From Gnetum montanum (lineage: Eukaryota; Streptophyta; Gnetopsida; Gnetales; Gnetaceae), in contig MNCI01008638.1 in assembly GCA_015680685.1 (NCBI GenBank), forward strand, positions 6,439 to 70,438: a stretch of 64,000 bases of DNA, given 5' to 3'. Under the pieces are notes generated by a model. The model was not told the origin of the DNA. It was given only the letters and a program-made list of their open reading frames with translations, and ran no database searches. Positions 44,697-56,199 of the stretch are shown piece by piece (positions within the stretch are counted from its first letter, which is position 1; each line of letters opens with the position of its first letter). A program made the translations under genes and the position numbers.

Positions 44697-45640
44697 CTAG
44701 GTGTTTTCTTGTCGTGTGGCTGCTGCATATAGGCACTTTTGTATGTTAATATCCTGTGCACACCAATTGCATGTAGGCAATGTTAAACTTCGTGTTGCCC
44801 ATGATTTCTCCATGCAATGACACCCTGTGTCACTATATGTGATGCATGGAACTCTCTTCCTCTCAATCTTCCCAAAAATATTTTTCTTGGATATTTCTAG
44901 GAAAAGGTTGCGAATTCCTAGGCATGCATCGATTGTACATAGCCATGCTCTTCCCATTATGATTGGGAAATCCCCTTTGTCATTGTTTATTTGGATCACT
45001 GGGAAATCAGCTGGGTATGACCAACCACCCATAGTGGTAACAATGTCCTCAATCCAAAGGAACGGTGATGGACTGGTTCGCCAACTCTAAGCGGATATTG
45101 CTCTTCTTGAGTGGAGGCAGGTTCCAGATTTTATATAATTCTTGTGAGATTAAGTTGACTTCAAAGCCTAAGTCAAGGAGAGCCTTATGGGGTGCATTCC
45201 TAGCAACTTGGAGATATACTAGGGGGACCTCGGGATCAGATAATTTCTTGGGAAGATGACCTAATTTAACCCAGTCAGTAACGATATGTGTTAACATAAT
45301 CGTGTGCATTGGGAGCGATTTTTTATTTGAAGGTGGTCCCGAAACTTTATTTGGTATGGCGGTGTTTAGATATTCAACTGCTTGTAAGGGTGAGGGCTTA
45401 TTTGGACTGCTGGTCCTAGAGAAGGGTCTTTTCGGCATAACCTGGTTAGGACCAACTGAGGGTGGAGGATTGGAAGCCCTCGTAACATTGGGTTGTTGTA
45501 GTTGAGTGGGAAATGCCTTTGGCATTGTTGGAGCAGTTGGTGGTGGAGCCACTGGCATGAGAGGCACGGATGGATTTGGAGGATGGGATACATGCGGAGT
45601 ATCCCTTCTAGGAGGGGAAGTTTGAAAATATTCCCGAACT
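44697..45640 (-). pseudogene. Copy A protease
   Basis: The 172-codon frame 45567-45049 starts with a Pro-rich linker and contains the active-site block HKALLDLGFEVNLISQELYK. This corresponds to the L-x-D-L-G-A-S-x-N-L-x-P motif of Athila proteases, which use D-L-G in place of D-T/S-G. Downstream, 45032-44697 reads DFPIIMGRAWL, the family's second conserved block (I-L-G-R-P-F-L). The two frames are joined by a stop or frameshift near 45040. Ala-Ser after the active site is Phe-Glu here. Confidence 0.8.
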
Positions 45641-45649
45641 AGGTAGTGA

Positions 45650-47775
45650 CGCTATGGAGTTGTGTAACCCATAGGGTTACTTGGAGGGATCGGCTGCTAG
45701 CAAGGTTATTGTTGTTTCAGCGGTGGCATCCCCCATGACTGTGGGTATTGCCACTGCTAATGTTGTCCGACGGGTTGTGGTGGAGTTCCACTTGGATAGT
45801 ATGTTAATGGTTGGTGGAACTGTCTTAGGTTACCTTAGGGATAAGGTAACCTTCAAGGTGTCTGTCATTTTTTTAGTCTTGGATTGAGTACATACCCCCC
45901 AGACTCTTGTAGATGTGAAATGATTGGACAACATCCCTTAGGATGGTCATAGTAGAAGATCTCACATCCACCATCATCATCTGTGTCTGAATCCACAACC
46001 ACATCAAAGTTAGTGATTTTCCCCTTATCCTTGTTATGTGCAGGGCCTAAATCTCTTTGCTTTGTCTTACCTTTGTCACTACTTTTTTCTACCTTAGACT
46101 CTTCTACAATTTTTAAAACAGTTTCAATTTTAGAGTCTAAGGAACTCCATACGTCATCTATCTTAGCTGCTATTTCTGCTTTTGAAGTGACAAGGTCTTT
46201 CTGTTCACTAACTCTTCTATTGGTGACTCATCCTCTTCATCGTAAAATTTCACTCCCTTCTTTCGAAGAGAGGGATCATGGTTGTATTCTTCCACACCTT
46301 CCCTTTTGCGTAGCTCACCTTCTTCTTTTGCTACTTGTTTCAACAAGCTATGTACTTCATGCGCTCTAAGTTGTGAGAGTCTCCCTTGGGCATAAGTCCC
46401 AAGTGTTCTTCTAGTTTCATGACTTATCCCATCCACGATGTGGCGAAGTTGATCCCACTGAGTGTATCCATGGCCCGGGCAATAATGTAATAGTGTGTAG
46501 TAGTGGGCCATTGCTGCATCCAAGGGTTCATGTATACCTTGCTTCCAGCCTTGGATCTACTTATGCAAATTGGACACTCTAGAGTACGTCTAATACTTAT
46601 CGTTGAATAGTTCTAACATTGTACTCCACCTCCTAATGGTCTCCAATTCTAAGGACTGGTACCAACTCTCTACTTATTTAATGAGTGTCCTTGGAAACAA
46701 CTTAATTTTTTTCCACTCATTTTCTATATTTTGCAAAGCACAGGCATCGTGGAATGCCTGTAAATGATGCTGCAGATCAGTGTTGTATCCCCCTTCAAAA
46801 CATGGGATATTGTTCATGTCTAAGCATTTGATCCAACTATCTTTTAAATGCCTTTTGGGAATTCTAACAACCTTTGTTATGTCAAGCATACTTTAGGTTG
46901 CAAGTAGGGGCTCGTCATGATTGTCTCTTTCATGACGCCTATGATGTCTCCGTTGTTCCCTACTCTCCCTATGTCCTTGCCCTTGTCCTCTTTCTCGACT
47001 CTCTCGTCGAGGTCTCTCATTTTTCTTACTTTTATCCTCTCCGTTATGCTCTTTATGATTGCATCCTGAGGTGGAAGGAGAGGGTGAGTGATGAGAAGAA
47101 GGGGAAGAAGAAGGAGAACCATCGCTGTGGCAATGTTTCTTGCCTTCTCTTCGGCTGCATCGACCCCGATCGTGATGACAATCTAAGTGCCTATCCTTGT
47201 CTTTTGTTGTTGTTCCCTCTGTGAATAGACGTTGTTCATGAGCATCAAAACCAATGTTGTGTATCGTTGATCATAGGTTCTGATGCCTTGCCTCCTCACC
47301 ATTGTTCGAAGGGGGAACATCATTCATTAGAGAAATCGTTATAATGGGTTCCTCATCTCCTATTTCACTAAGGACGTGTGGGACCTCTTTGCCCTTCAAC
47401 AGTGTATGTTGGCTCTCCTACCTTAAGTTCCTCATATGTTATAAAGGTGTGGGATGGTAATCCCTCACGTCAAAATTTTCTACAACGTATTCAGCATATA
47501 GTTTTGTCATGCCAATCTATGCCAAAGCAGAGAGAAGCATGTTTGGGACTACACGGTCTGGAGGTAACACAATGTTACCTTGCAAATCCCTCCAATGCAT
47601 CTACTCATCTTGATGGAAGATAAAAGTGTAGTTGGGAACATACTCATCGGGATGAGTATATTCTACCCTATATTGTTGAGGAACTGGTTGATTTAGGTTA
47701 TGTGTTTTTGATTGCCGACTATTCTTTGTATGGTTCTTAGGTGGTGAATTGCTTTTGTGAGAAGAAGACATTTTT
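45650..47775 (-). pseudogene. Copy A gag
   Basis: Minus-strand frames follow in order: 47122-46877 (acidic/basic, low complexity), 46889-46674 (IPCFEGGYNTDLQHHLQAFH, the gag entry block, and a helix with ALQNIENEWKKIKLFPRTL), and 46523-46170 (CPGHGYTQWDQLRHIVDGIS followed by a basic-acidic coiled region). The C-terminal part near 45955-45915 reads CEIFYYDHPKGCC, a degraded zinc-knuckle-like motif that copy C keeps as CKVCQYKHPKGCC. The N-terminus reaches almost to the primer site. Several frameshifts occur. Confidence 0.75.
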
Positions 47776-47892
47776 ATCAGTGTGCTAATTCACCGTTATA
47801 TATTCTTATTAAATTAATTAACCCGAAGGTTCATTTAGACTCCCAACGATGTGAGTGATATCCTTTATGTTCTATTCAGCGCACAAACACTT

Positions 47893-47912
47893 AGTCCCCA
47901 ATAATGGCGCCA
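47893..47912 (-). promoter_or_regulatory. Primer binding site, tRNA-Asp type
   Basis: The minus strand reads TTGGCGCCATTATTGGGGAC directly after the 5' LTR. TGGCGCC plus the following positions fits the complement of the tRNA-Asp 3' end (TGGCGCCGTTGCCGGG…) with G-to-A and C-to-T changes. This primer is typical of the Athila lineage. Confidence 0.85.
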
Positions 47913-47913
47913 A

Positions 47914-48881
47914 TGATGAATGGCGAGATACCTCTACACTCAACCATATGAATACAAGTGTAGCACGTGCGATCTAATCAAACTCCATAGACTAAATGCC
48001 TACATGCCCCATGGAACACTTAGGGTTAATTATTCATTGTCTTCCCAGAATTACTTGTAGTTGTCATGGTGTATGGTTAAGTAAGTCCAAGGTATATGAT
48101 TTTTATAGTCTTTTATGTTTTTCTCCTATGCTATCGAGATGAAGGGTTGAGAAACTAACTAACTCTAACTAATGACTAAGTCTAAATTACCTAGCATCAG
48201 CATCCGTTCCCACTTACCGTACACACCCTGAACCGATGCAACCGCGGCTACTAAATGCTAATCATTTCTGGGATCACCACGCGTAATGCACATGCTCAAA
48301 GTGATTGTACTAAGGCACTTAACTAGGAGGAAAGGGTTGAGAGAATCTAATCTAGCCTAAGTGCGATAAGCAGCTGATTCCTTGACTAACCGTACACATC
48401 TTGGTGCATGACTACCACTGGGATTACCAAGCATAGATCCTGAATACGCCATTGGGTTACCAAGTAGTCACACTAGATACTCGTAATCAAGCATACTCAT
48501 TCCGCGTTACTAGGAGAACAATAAATAACATTAAATAAAATCCTATTCCATGCATTGCAAGGTTTATCCAGGAAGTTCATCTTTATTACCGTACATAACT
48601 TGTGTTCAAGTACAATGTTGCTCGAATAAATATTCATTCACTTTAGGACTCCTACTGTGGGCACATGGAAAATATTCTATCTCTGGAGTGATCAATCTGC
48701 CAGAGTTTCCCTACTTCTAGCCCAGGATGATGAAACAAGGGAGAGCTGCCTCTTATTTATAGACTTGGAAGTGGATCGCGATATCACGTATGTGATATCG
48801 TAGGGGAAGATGCAATATCGCGGCCCATGCGATATCGCGGCCCATGTGATATCGCGGCCCATGCGATATCGCGTCCCATCA
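47914..48881 (-). repeat. 5' LTR of copy A
   Basis: 968 bp. The U3 array at about 48775-48875 has four near-identical GATATCGCGGCCCATG units of about 18 bp, more regular than in the 3' LTR. TATA box near 48750-48765. Confidence 0.92.
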
Positions 48882-48886
48882 GCTCT

Positions 48887-49540
48887 CAATGGATTTCATG
48901 CAAAGTGTGCTACTTTCAAGATCAGTTGTCAATCACTGGATGCCATCCTATTTTGTGGCTATTATGTATAGGCACTTCTAGATTTTAGATTTATCTACAC
49001 ACTGTCTGCCTACTTTGATTGATGTACTTTTAATAGATCATAATTTCTACACATAATTACACCCTATATCACTATACATGATGCATAGAACTCTTTTCTT
49101 TTCTATCTTTTCAAAAGCATTTTCCTTAGAAATTTCCAAGGAAAGACCTCTAATGCCCATTTGCGCATCAATAATGCTAAACCAAGTCCTTTCCATAATG
49201 ATTAGGAATTTTCCCTTATAGTTGTCAACCTTAATCACTAGAAAATTGGCAAGATAGGATCACCCATAAATACTGGTTACAATATCCTCCACCAGTCCTA
49301 AGGGAATAGTGAAGGACTGATATGCTAATTGTAAATAAATTCTACTCTTCTTGAGAGGAGGTAGGTTCCAGGCTTTGTACATTTCATGAGAAATCGAATT
49401 AACACCAGAACCTGAATCAAAAAGAGCTTTGCATGGCTCATTTCTAGTGATTTGCAAGAAGATGAGGGGACTTCTAAGATCAAATCTTTTCTTGGAAAGG
49501 TTGCCAACCTTAATCCAATCAAATATAGCCTAGGTTAACA
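48887..49540 (-). pseudogene. Copy B protease
   Basis: Frames 49457-49260 (CKALFDSGSGVNSISHEMYK, then AWNLPPLKKS) and 49238-49047 (GKFLIIMERTWFSIIDAQMG, then IRGLSLEIS) are collinear with the copy A protease. The active site reads D-S-G here, D-L-G in A and C. The reading is cut at 48887 by copy A; the RT of B resumes at 38858. Stops and frameshifts are present. Confidence 0.75.
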
Positions 49541-50740
49541 TGACTATGTGGATCTTGGGAGATATTTGGTTTGAAGGGTTCTCAAAAGAAATAAGCAAAG
49601 GATGAAGAAGACACATGACAACCAACTACATGGGTTGGTGAGGACTTTGTAGGGCTATTGGTCTGAAAGAATGATCTTTTCTAGCTAGCATTACATTTTT
49701 GTGATTGTGTAGGAATTTTTCTCTACATGAATGAAGTAGATAATAATTGGGTTAAGGATGAAGGGACATGTACTAAGGGATGAGAAGGATGATAAGGATA
49801 TGGGAACTCTACTCTAGGGGATAGAGAATGAACTCTGTAGTACTCCAGAGTGTATTAGTGATGTTGAAAAGAAGAGTGACTAGAAGAGTCACATAGAGAC
49901 ATGGATTGGTAAACATAGTTCCCATATGAATCTAGATTCTTATAAGGGTACTAAGCCTTGGTGGTGGCATCCTCCATGACTATGGATGCTACCACTAATG
50001 ATACTACTCATATGGTTGTGGTAAAGGTCCATTTGGATAGTAAACTTATTGTTGCTAGTGGACCTGCCTAGGATTACCTTTACAATAAGACAATATTCTA
50101 GGTGCTTGCCTTCTTGTCGGACTAGGATTCAAAGCATACATCTTAGATTTTTGCAAGTCTGACATAATAGGGCAACATCTCTTAGGATATTCATGTTGGT
50201 AGATGTCATTCCCACCACCAACATCTAATTCTAACTCCACAACCTCTTCTACTATAGTAGCTTTAACCTTACCCCTTTGTTAGGCATGTCTATCTTCTTT
50301 TCTTCTCCTATGATCATGATTACTAACTTACTCTTTAGATTTCTCTGCAATGTTCAAAGTAATTTCGAGCTTTTCATCCAAATATTCCTGCATTTTATCC
50401 ACCTTTGCCAAGATTTTGGAAACAAACGTTTGAATTGGCAAGGTTTTTCACTACACCAATTTATCAAGGGATGTGTCCCCTCACTATCATAGAATCAAAT
50501 CTTCCTTTATCTAATGGAAGGGTCTCGGTTATATTCATTAGCACTTTTTTGTTTTCTCAATTCTCTTTCTTCTTTTGCAACTTGCTCGATCAACCTTTGG
50601 ATCTAATGGGCCCTTAATTCTAAAAATCTCCCTTAGGCATAGATCCCAAGAGTTATCCTTGTTTCTAATCGAAGTCCATCTATGATATGACAAAGCTACT
50701 CCCACTAAGAATAACCATGTCTAGGACATCTGTGTAAAAA
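49541..50740 (-). pseudogene. Copy B gag, C-terminal half, truncated
   Basis: Collinear with copy A gag from about 45640 to 46490. The zinc-knuckle-like region reads IYQHEYPKRCCPIMSDLQKS in 50240-50055. The gag N-terminus, primer site and 5' LTR are absent. Near 50740 the reading passes directly into the RT-proximal end of copy C. Confidence 0.65.
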
Positions 50741-50885
50741 GAATAACCATAATCATGCTCTCCTCATAATGATCTAAAAGTCCCTATTAATATTATTTAC
50801 ATCAAGTACAAGAATCTATTAGATAAAACTACCCATTGATAGTATTCACCACATCTTTTATCTATTCTAAATAAATGGTGATTGG

Positions 50886-51317
50886 TTAATCTACAAGCTC
50901 TAGTCTTTTGTTGCACTCCTTTAATGGTGGTAGGTTCCATGCCTTGTATGTTTTTTGACATATCAAGTTAGCTCCAGTGCCTAGGTCTAGTAGAGCTTTG
51001 CATGGTGTGTTTCTAGTAATTTGTAAATAAAATAGATGAGTTTTAGGATCTATTATTTTCTTAGAAAGAGTTTTTGATGTTATCCAATTTGATACTATAT
51101 TAGTTAGCATGATAGTTGTAAGCTTTTGGTTTGCTTGTAATGGAAGCATGGTTATTGTAGAAGAATCTAGCATAGAAGGAAGATGATTGGATGAGATCCT
51201 TACTCTACCAACATTTTCTAGACTCTTCCCAAAGAAAGAACATTTTCTCAATTTACCTCTAGTGTTGTTGGTATGATTCTCTCTTTGTATACTAACTACC
51301 CTAGTAGCACTTTTCAA
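50886..51317 (-). pseudogene. Copy C protease
   Basis: The 143-codon frame includes the linker, VSNWITSKTLSKKIIDPKTH, YLQITRNTPCKALLDLG and TGANLICQKTYKAWNLPPLK. The D-L-G active site is kept. It aligns throughout with copies A and B. The reading is still open at the window's best-preserved protease region of C but ends at a stop near 50886. Confidence 0.75.
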
Positions 51318-51339
51318 CTAAGGCTGTATTGGCAATTCC

Positions 51340-53440
51340 CCCTACATAATTGGTGGTGGTATTAGTGATAAAGAATTAGGAGCTTAATAGGATGGTCCTA
51401 GTATTGGTTGAGATGTGTAACGATGTAACTCCACGCCTAGGGTTGTAGGTCTATGGTATTCTGCTAGATAGTAGTAAGAAGAAGTATAAACATGGCTATT
51501 CATAGGAGATATAAAATGTTGTAAATAATATCCACAAGGATTTAATTGTTGATATGTATATTGTTACCTTGGCTATGGCATTTCCCATAACTATGGTTAT
51601 TACCACTACTACTGGTGTTGTTCCTATGATCAAGGATAAGTCCTCCTTAGATAGTATAATTATTATTGGTAAAATTATATGAACTTACCTTGTGAATAAG
51701 ATAATTGTCTAGGCATTTGTTTCTTGAAAAAATTTTAATTTAGTACATATACCCTAGACTTTTGTAACTAGTTTGTCATAGGACAACATCCCTTAGGATG
51801 TTTGTATTGGCACACTTTACAACTTGTATCATTTTTTAAGCTTAAGTCCATCACTTCCTTTGTTGTAGCAAATTTTCCTTTATTCTTATAGTTTTCACAT
51901 CCATTTTCTCTTTTCTTTGTTATTTTCTTACTTTTATTGAAGGTTTGTTCAATTGGTTCCTTCTCTATCTTTAGTGTTGTAGCAAATTTCTCATCCATGG
52001 AATCCTACATTTTCTTCATCTTTATTGTGATATCATTTACTAATTGCTAAATGGATAAAGTCTTCTACTAGATTACATCTTCTAATGTCTTTTCTTTTTA
52101 TGTTTTACATATCCTCACTTCTCTTTTCCTAATAGCTAGGCCTCTGTTGTATTCTTCAGATGATTCTCTTTTTTGTGATTCCCCTTCTTCTTTCTCCACC
52201 TATTTTATTAAACGTTGGATTTGATGATATATATTTTAGATAGTCTACCTTAGGCATACAATCCAAGTAGTTCTCTTTTTTTATTTCTTAGTCCACTAAT
52301 GATATGTCATATTTGTTCTCATTAAGAAAATCTGCGGCTTGGGCATCTATGTAATAATGAGTAGTACCTGCTCATTATTGCATCAAGGGATTTAATTTTT
52401 CTTGCTTCTATCCTTGGATTTATTTTCATAGGTTTGATACTTTGAAGTAAGTTTGATATTTATAATTTAAAAGTTCCATCATGTTACTCTATCTTTGAAT
52501 TGATTTTGATTCTAAGGATATATATTAGTTCTCTACTTCCTCAACAAGTATTATATGAAAAAACTTTAGTTTTCACCAATCATTCTTTATATTTTATAGG
52601 GCACAAACATCATGGAAGGCTTGGAGATGATGTTGTAAGTTTGCATTATACACACCTTTAAACTTTGGGATATTGTTAATATCAAGTCATTTGATGTGAC
52701 TATCCCTTAAATTCCTAATAGGAATATATGTTGCTTTCCTAATGTTGATCATGCTACAAGTTACTAATAATGATTCTTTATAGTCTTTGGGTTCATAAAC
52801 TCTATTGTATTGGTGATCCATTTGATGTTCATGATGCTCTCTTCTTTTATGTCTGATCCTTTCTTTTCTTTCTTCATCATTATCTTCTTCTTCATGAGGA
52901 TGCCTTCTATTATTTGCATGTATCCCATGATCTCTTCTTTCTTTTCCATTGGGATCCCTTAGATTTTGTTTCCTATTATTAGAATCTATTGATAAGTGTG
53001 AGGAAGAGGGTGGAGGTGTTAGAAAATGGTGTTGGCTAGTTCTTCTTATGTGAATTCTTGATTCATCTCTTCTAGATCCATTGAAGGTTTTAGGCCTTGA
53101 ACTCCTCTTAAGCTTAGAGTCCTCATTGTTTCTTCCAAAGGTTTTTGCAAGAGTTGAATGTAGCTTTATTTTGATAGGATCTTCAATACATATTACTAAT
53201 ATCTAGGAATGAGATTTATGAGTCTAATATATTTTTCAGCTTGCAATGGAACATCTTCTTTTTCTTCAATGACAAGTATCTATGATGCTTTTTTTCCTTT
53301 ATTTTTCTCATATGTTGCCTCCATAATAGCATTCCTTCTTGTTTGAGCCTTTATTGGTTGATATGGCCTAGTCACATTTTTAGTAACTTGATATCCTTCT
53401 TGTATGTGACCCAGTTTTGATCTTTGTCTTTATACATAAA
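51340..53440 (-). pseudogene. Copy C gag
   Basis: Frame 51998-51768 contains CKVCQYKHPKGCCPM, a C-x2-C-x3-H-P-x2-C-C zinc-knuckle-like motif preceded by a Lys-rich stretch; this is the best-preserved version among the copies. Further frames (52949-52764 and others) match gag blocks of A in order. Many stops. Confidence 0.65.
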
Positions 53441-53459
53441 GTTAGAGAAGTGCAAAATG

Positions 53460-54175
53460 TATGGTTTAACTCTTAGTGAGGTATATGAAAAACTGGTATT
53501 GTTGGGCTTTAAGTGTACTAAATGTGAACATGATGATAATGGTTATAAATGTTAATTATAAGTACAATGGAAATGTAAATCTATGCTATCCTATGCTAAT
53601 AAACATTAGTTCTTGGTTTTCCATATACCTCCTAGGCTAACGTAACTATTACTAGGATTACCAAGTAACTCAACTACTAAGTGAATCAAGCAAAGTCACT
53701 ACAGGGTTATCAAATAATTATACTTTATGCTCAAAACTAGTTGTACTTATTCCACATTACTAATAAGTATTGAAATATTAAATTTCTTAGGAAATATAAA
53801 TAACTTAGTAAAATTAAATATTATGGAAAAGTAAATCTATGATAAGTGATATGTTGTAATAATGAAGAACAATCTCAATCTTTATTGTTATTCATGAATT
53901 GTATCCTAGAACAATCCACTCTAATAAAGATTCCATATAACTAGAATTTAACATACGATGAATATTCACTCTAACTCTAACTTTAAAAAAATAAACTACA
54001 AAAATTTTACTAAGTGTTAAGTAAAAACTTATTTTCAAAGCACTAGTGGGTTGGTATTTATAAGCATGACCATGGTCCACTACATCCTATCTATGATGAC
54101 ATATACAAAGCTATGACATCATAATTACAATATCATAGATATGATATTGTAGATTCATACATAAATTATTTCATC
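53460..54175 (-). repeat. Decayed LTR of copy C
   Basis: Collinear with the LTRs of A and D but poor in CpG. It ends TTTCATCA at about 54174. The U3 part at 54085-54160 holds ATGACATCAT/GATATCAT-like palindromic variants in place of the GCGATATCGC array of A. No primer site is recognisable beside it. Confidence 0.55.
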
Positions 54176-54399
54176 ATATTCTTATGAAGATATTTATTTT
54201 ATTAAGTCAAAAGTTGGAGAAGATTTCGTGAAGTCTTTTCATCATCATGCAAATTATTTCTTAGACAACAAAAAATAAGAATAGAAAAAAGTTTTGATAC
54301 AAACTTACCCTAGAAGTCAAGGAAAAATATATGAATATAGCATGTAAGAAATGGACTGTTAAAAGATTACACAATGAGCTTGAATAAATTTTGATTACA

Positions 54400-55068
54400 A
54401 TAGCTAAGTAACATATGTATTTAGAACAACAAGATGCTTAGAAGACTTAGCTTGATGAGGACTGCATGCAAGCTAGGCAGAATATTAAGAATGCAAATAA
54501 GAGTCATAGACAAAGTTCAGTTAAAGCATATAAATACTTGACTAGAATTGAGAGAAAGAACTTTATCACAGAGTAGTAGGAATATTTTACTTACACCATT
54601 TAGAAGAAACCTAGATAGTTTTGATAATGTTTTCATCATAAAGCCTCTTCATCATTTAAGCTTTTTTAAGAATATTTAATCATTTTACAATAAGCTATTT
54701 ACCAAAGAAAATGATAATTCTACTACAATTATATAACAAGCACCTCTTCAATTTACTCTTAGGGAAGTCATAAAAAGTATTAAGAAGCTAACAATTTGAC
54801 AAAGTTGTAGATTTAGATAGTTTATATGTAGAATTATTAAAGTGGGCAAGATCTACTATTCAAAACGAGGTTTGGAATGAATTGAATTTAACAATGGAGC
54901 AAGGATTAAATTAACATTGAAAAACTAGTAAATCTATCTTGTTATATAAAAAGAAGGATAAAATAATTTAAACTATTATTGAAAAATTATTATGAGTAAT
55001 ATTTTTGGTAAGTTGATAGACACTCTACTATAAAAGAGAATTAGTTCTTGGGCTAAAGATAACCAAGT
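54400..55068 (+). pseudogene. LINE (non-LTR) reverse transcriptase remnant
   Basis: The plus strand reads FTLREVIKSIKKL near 54758-54797, followed by KASDLDGL-like and LLKWA segments. After a frameshift, near 54980-55060, it reads IFGKLIDTLL and KRISSWAKDNQV. This matches the plant LINE RT blocks F-T-x-x-E-V-x-x-A-I-x-x-L-x-x-x-K-A-x-G-x-D-G and V-G-x-x-F-G-K-L-x-x-x-x-L-x-x-R-I-S-x-W-A. It is cut at 55068 by the LTR of copy D, before the Y-x-D-D motif. Heavily decayed. Confidence 0.55.
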
Positions 55069-56000
55069 TGATGAGTAGCAAGTTACCCCTATGCCCAACC
55101 ATATGAATCACAAATGTTCACATGCGATTCAGTTGAATTCCATGGACTTTGTATTTTTCAATGCACTAGTCCTCTAGGAAGTGAAGCTTTGTCTTAAGGT
55201 CAATCGTTGTCTTCCTAATTACACTTGTGATGTACACTGGTATGGTTAAGTGTAATTGGGGCCTCTAATTTTTATCATTTTATATTTTATGATTTGGTGC
55301 TTGAAGGAAGATAAAAGTAATTGGATTAACTAATCTAAATTAACTAATTAACTAGTGTCTAACTAGTCCTAACATAAGGATCCAATCCCAATTTTTGCAC
55401 ATGCCCTAAACCCACGTATCCACTACTAGGTTACCAAGTGCTACACTATTGGACATACCAAGCAATAACGCTATTTGGATTACCAAGCGAATATGCATTA
55501 TGCTCGAATTGGTTGTACTTGTTTTTTTAATCTATCTCACTTATCTTTCTCAATTACTTCATTGGCTTAATTATTAGAATTCAATTAATGAATAATTAAA
55601 AAAATTTAATAAATAATTGAACACATTAAATTCATAAATGAAGTATTTAATCTATCCAAAGTGTTGCAAGGTTTATCAAAAAGCTTGTCTTTATTGCTAC
55701 ACACATTGTCATGCTTAGCTACAACAATGCACAAATAAAGATCCATACACTTAATGACTCCTGCTGCGGGCACTTGGGGAAAATATTCTAACTCTCAAAT
55801 GAACAGACTACAAGATCTTTGCTACTACTAAAATCTTGATGCCATAAATGTAGCTAGTAGGCATGTATTTATAGGTGAAATATGGACACTACGTCGATGG
55901 GGCCTTGTCGATGCATAATACAACACATTGACGAGGCCCAGTCAACAACACTGCATCGATGAGGCTTTATCAACGTAGTCGATAGAACTACGACTCATCA
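55069..56000 (-). repeat. 3' LTR of copy D
   Basis: 932 bp, TGATGAGTCG...CTCATCA on the minus strand, homologous to the LTRs of A. The TATA box CCTATAAATACATG is near 55863-55877. The U3 array at 55888-55985 uses a GTCGATGAGGCCTTGTCGA-type motif, unlike the GATATC array of A. Confidence 0.85.
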
Positions 56001-56010
56001 TATTCCCATG
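56001..56010 (-). promoter_or_regulatory. Polypurine tract of copy D
   Basis: CATGGGAATA on the minus strand, just before the 3' LTR; aligned with the tract of copy A but interrupted by transitions. Confidence 0.6.
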
Positions 56011-56199
56011 ACTAAATGAAAACTCATCCTTGAGTTCTTTAGAAAATTACGAAGGTATGGAATTATTGATTAAGCTTTCACAAAAAAAAAATGGACTAAC
56101 TTGATAAAAATGGAGTGCCTAAGTGTATGGATCAATACATTACAAAAATGGTGGTGTTTAGGACACAAAATTAAACACCATGACATGACTCTTCAAAAT

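Larger units (their letters stand above)
38864..48881 (-). mobile_element. Complete Athila-like Ty3/gypsy copy A, about 10 kb
   Basis: Minus-strand element with two LTRs (48881-47914 and 39846-38864), TGATGGGAC...TTCATCA and TGATGGGAC...CTCATCA, and a perfect GCTCT target duplication (38859-38863, 48882-48886). A tRNA-Asp-type primer site and polypurine tract are present. Order is gag, protease, RT, RNase H, integrase, then a short 3' ORF. A 238-bp N gap lies in the 3' non-coding part. Coding parts are the best preserved of the four copies but still frameshifted and stopped. It lacks the long third ORF of B and D. It is nested in copy B. Confidence 0.92.
28400..50740 (-). mobile_element. Athila-like Ty3/gypsy copy B, split by two insertions
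   Basis: Minus-strand pieces in element order: gag (about 50740-49540), protease (49520-48887), RT-RNase H-integrase (38858-36318), integrase C-terminus and 3' region (32983-30411), third ORF (30410-28400). Copy A (38864-48881) sits at the protease/RT junction and a solo LTR (32984-36312) inside integrase. Both bring clean 5-bp duplications, so B is older than both. Neither LTR of B is present: the right end stops inside gag against copy C, and the left end stops in the third ORF near 28400. All coding parts carry stops and frameshifts. Confidence 0.75.
50741..54175 (-). mobile_element. Athila-like copy C, 5' part only
   Basis: Minus-strand remains: a decayed LTR (about 53460-54175), gag (about 53440-51340), protease (51317-50886) and a stub toward RT (50885-50741). 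RT, integrase and the 3' LTR are missing at this site. It abuts the truncated gag of copy B in the same orientation. The LTR resembles that of A in its middle (…TACCAAGTA…, TTATTCCACATTACTAATAA) but is strongly diverged. Confidence 0.65.
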
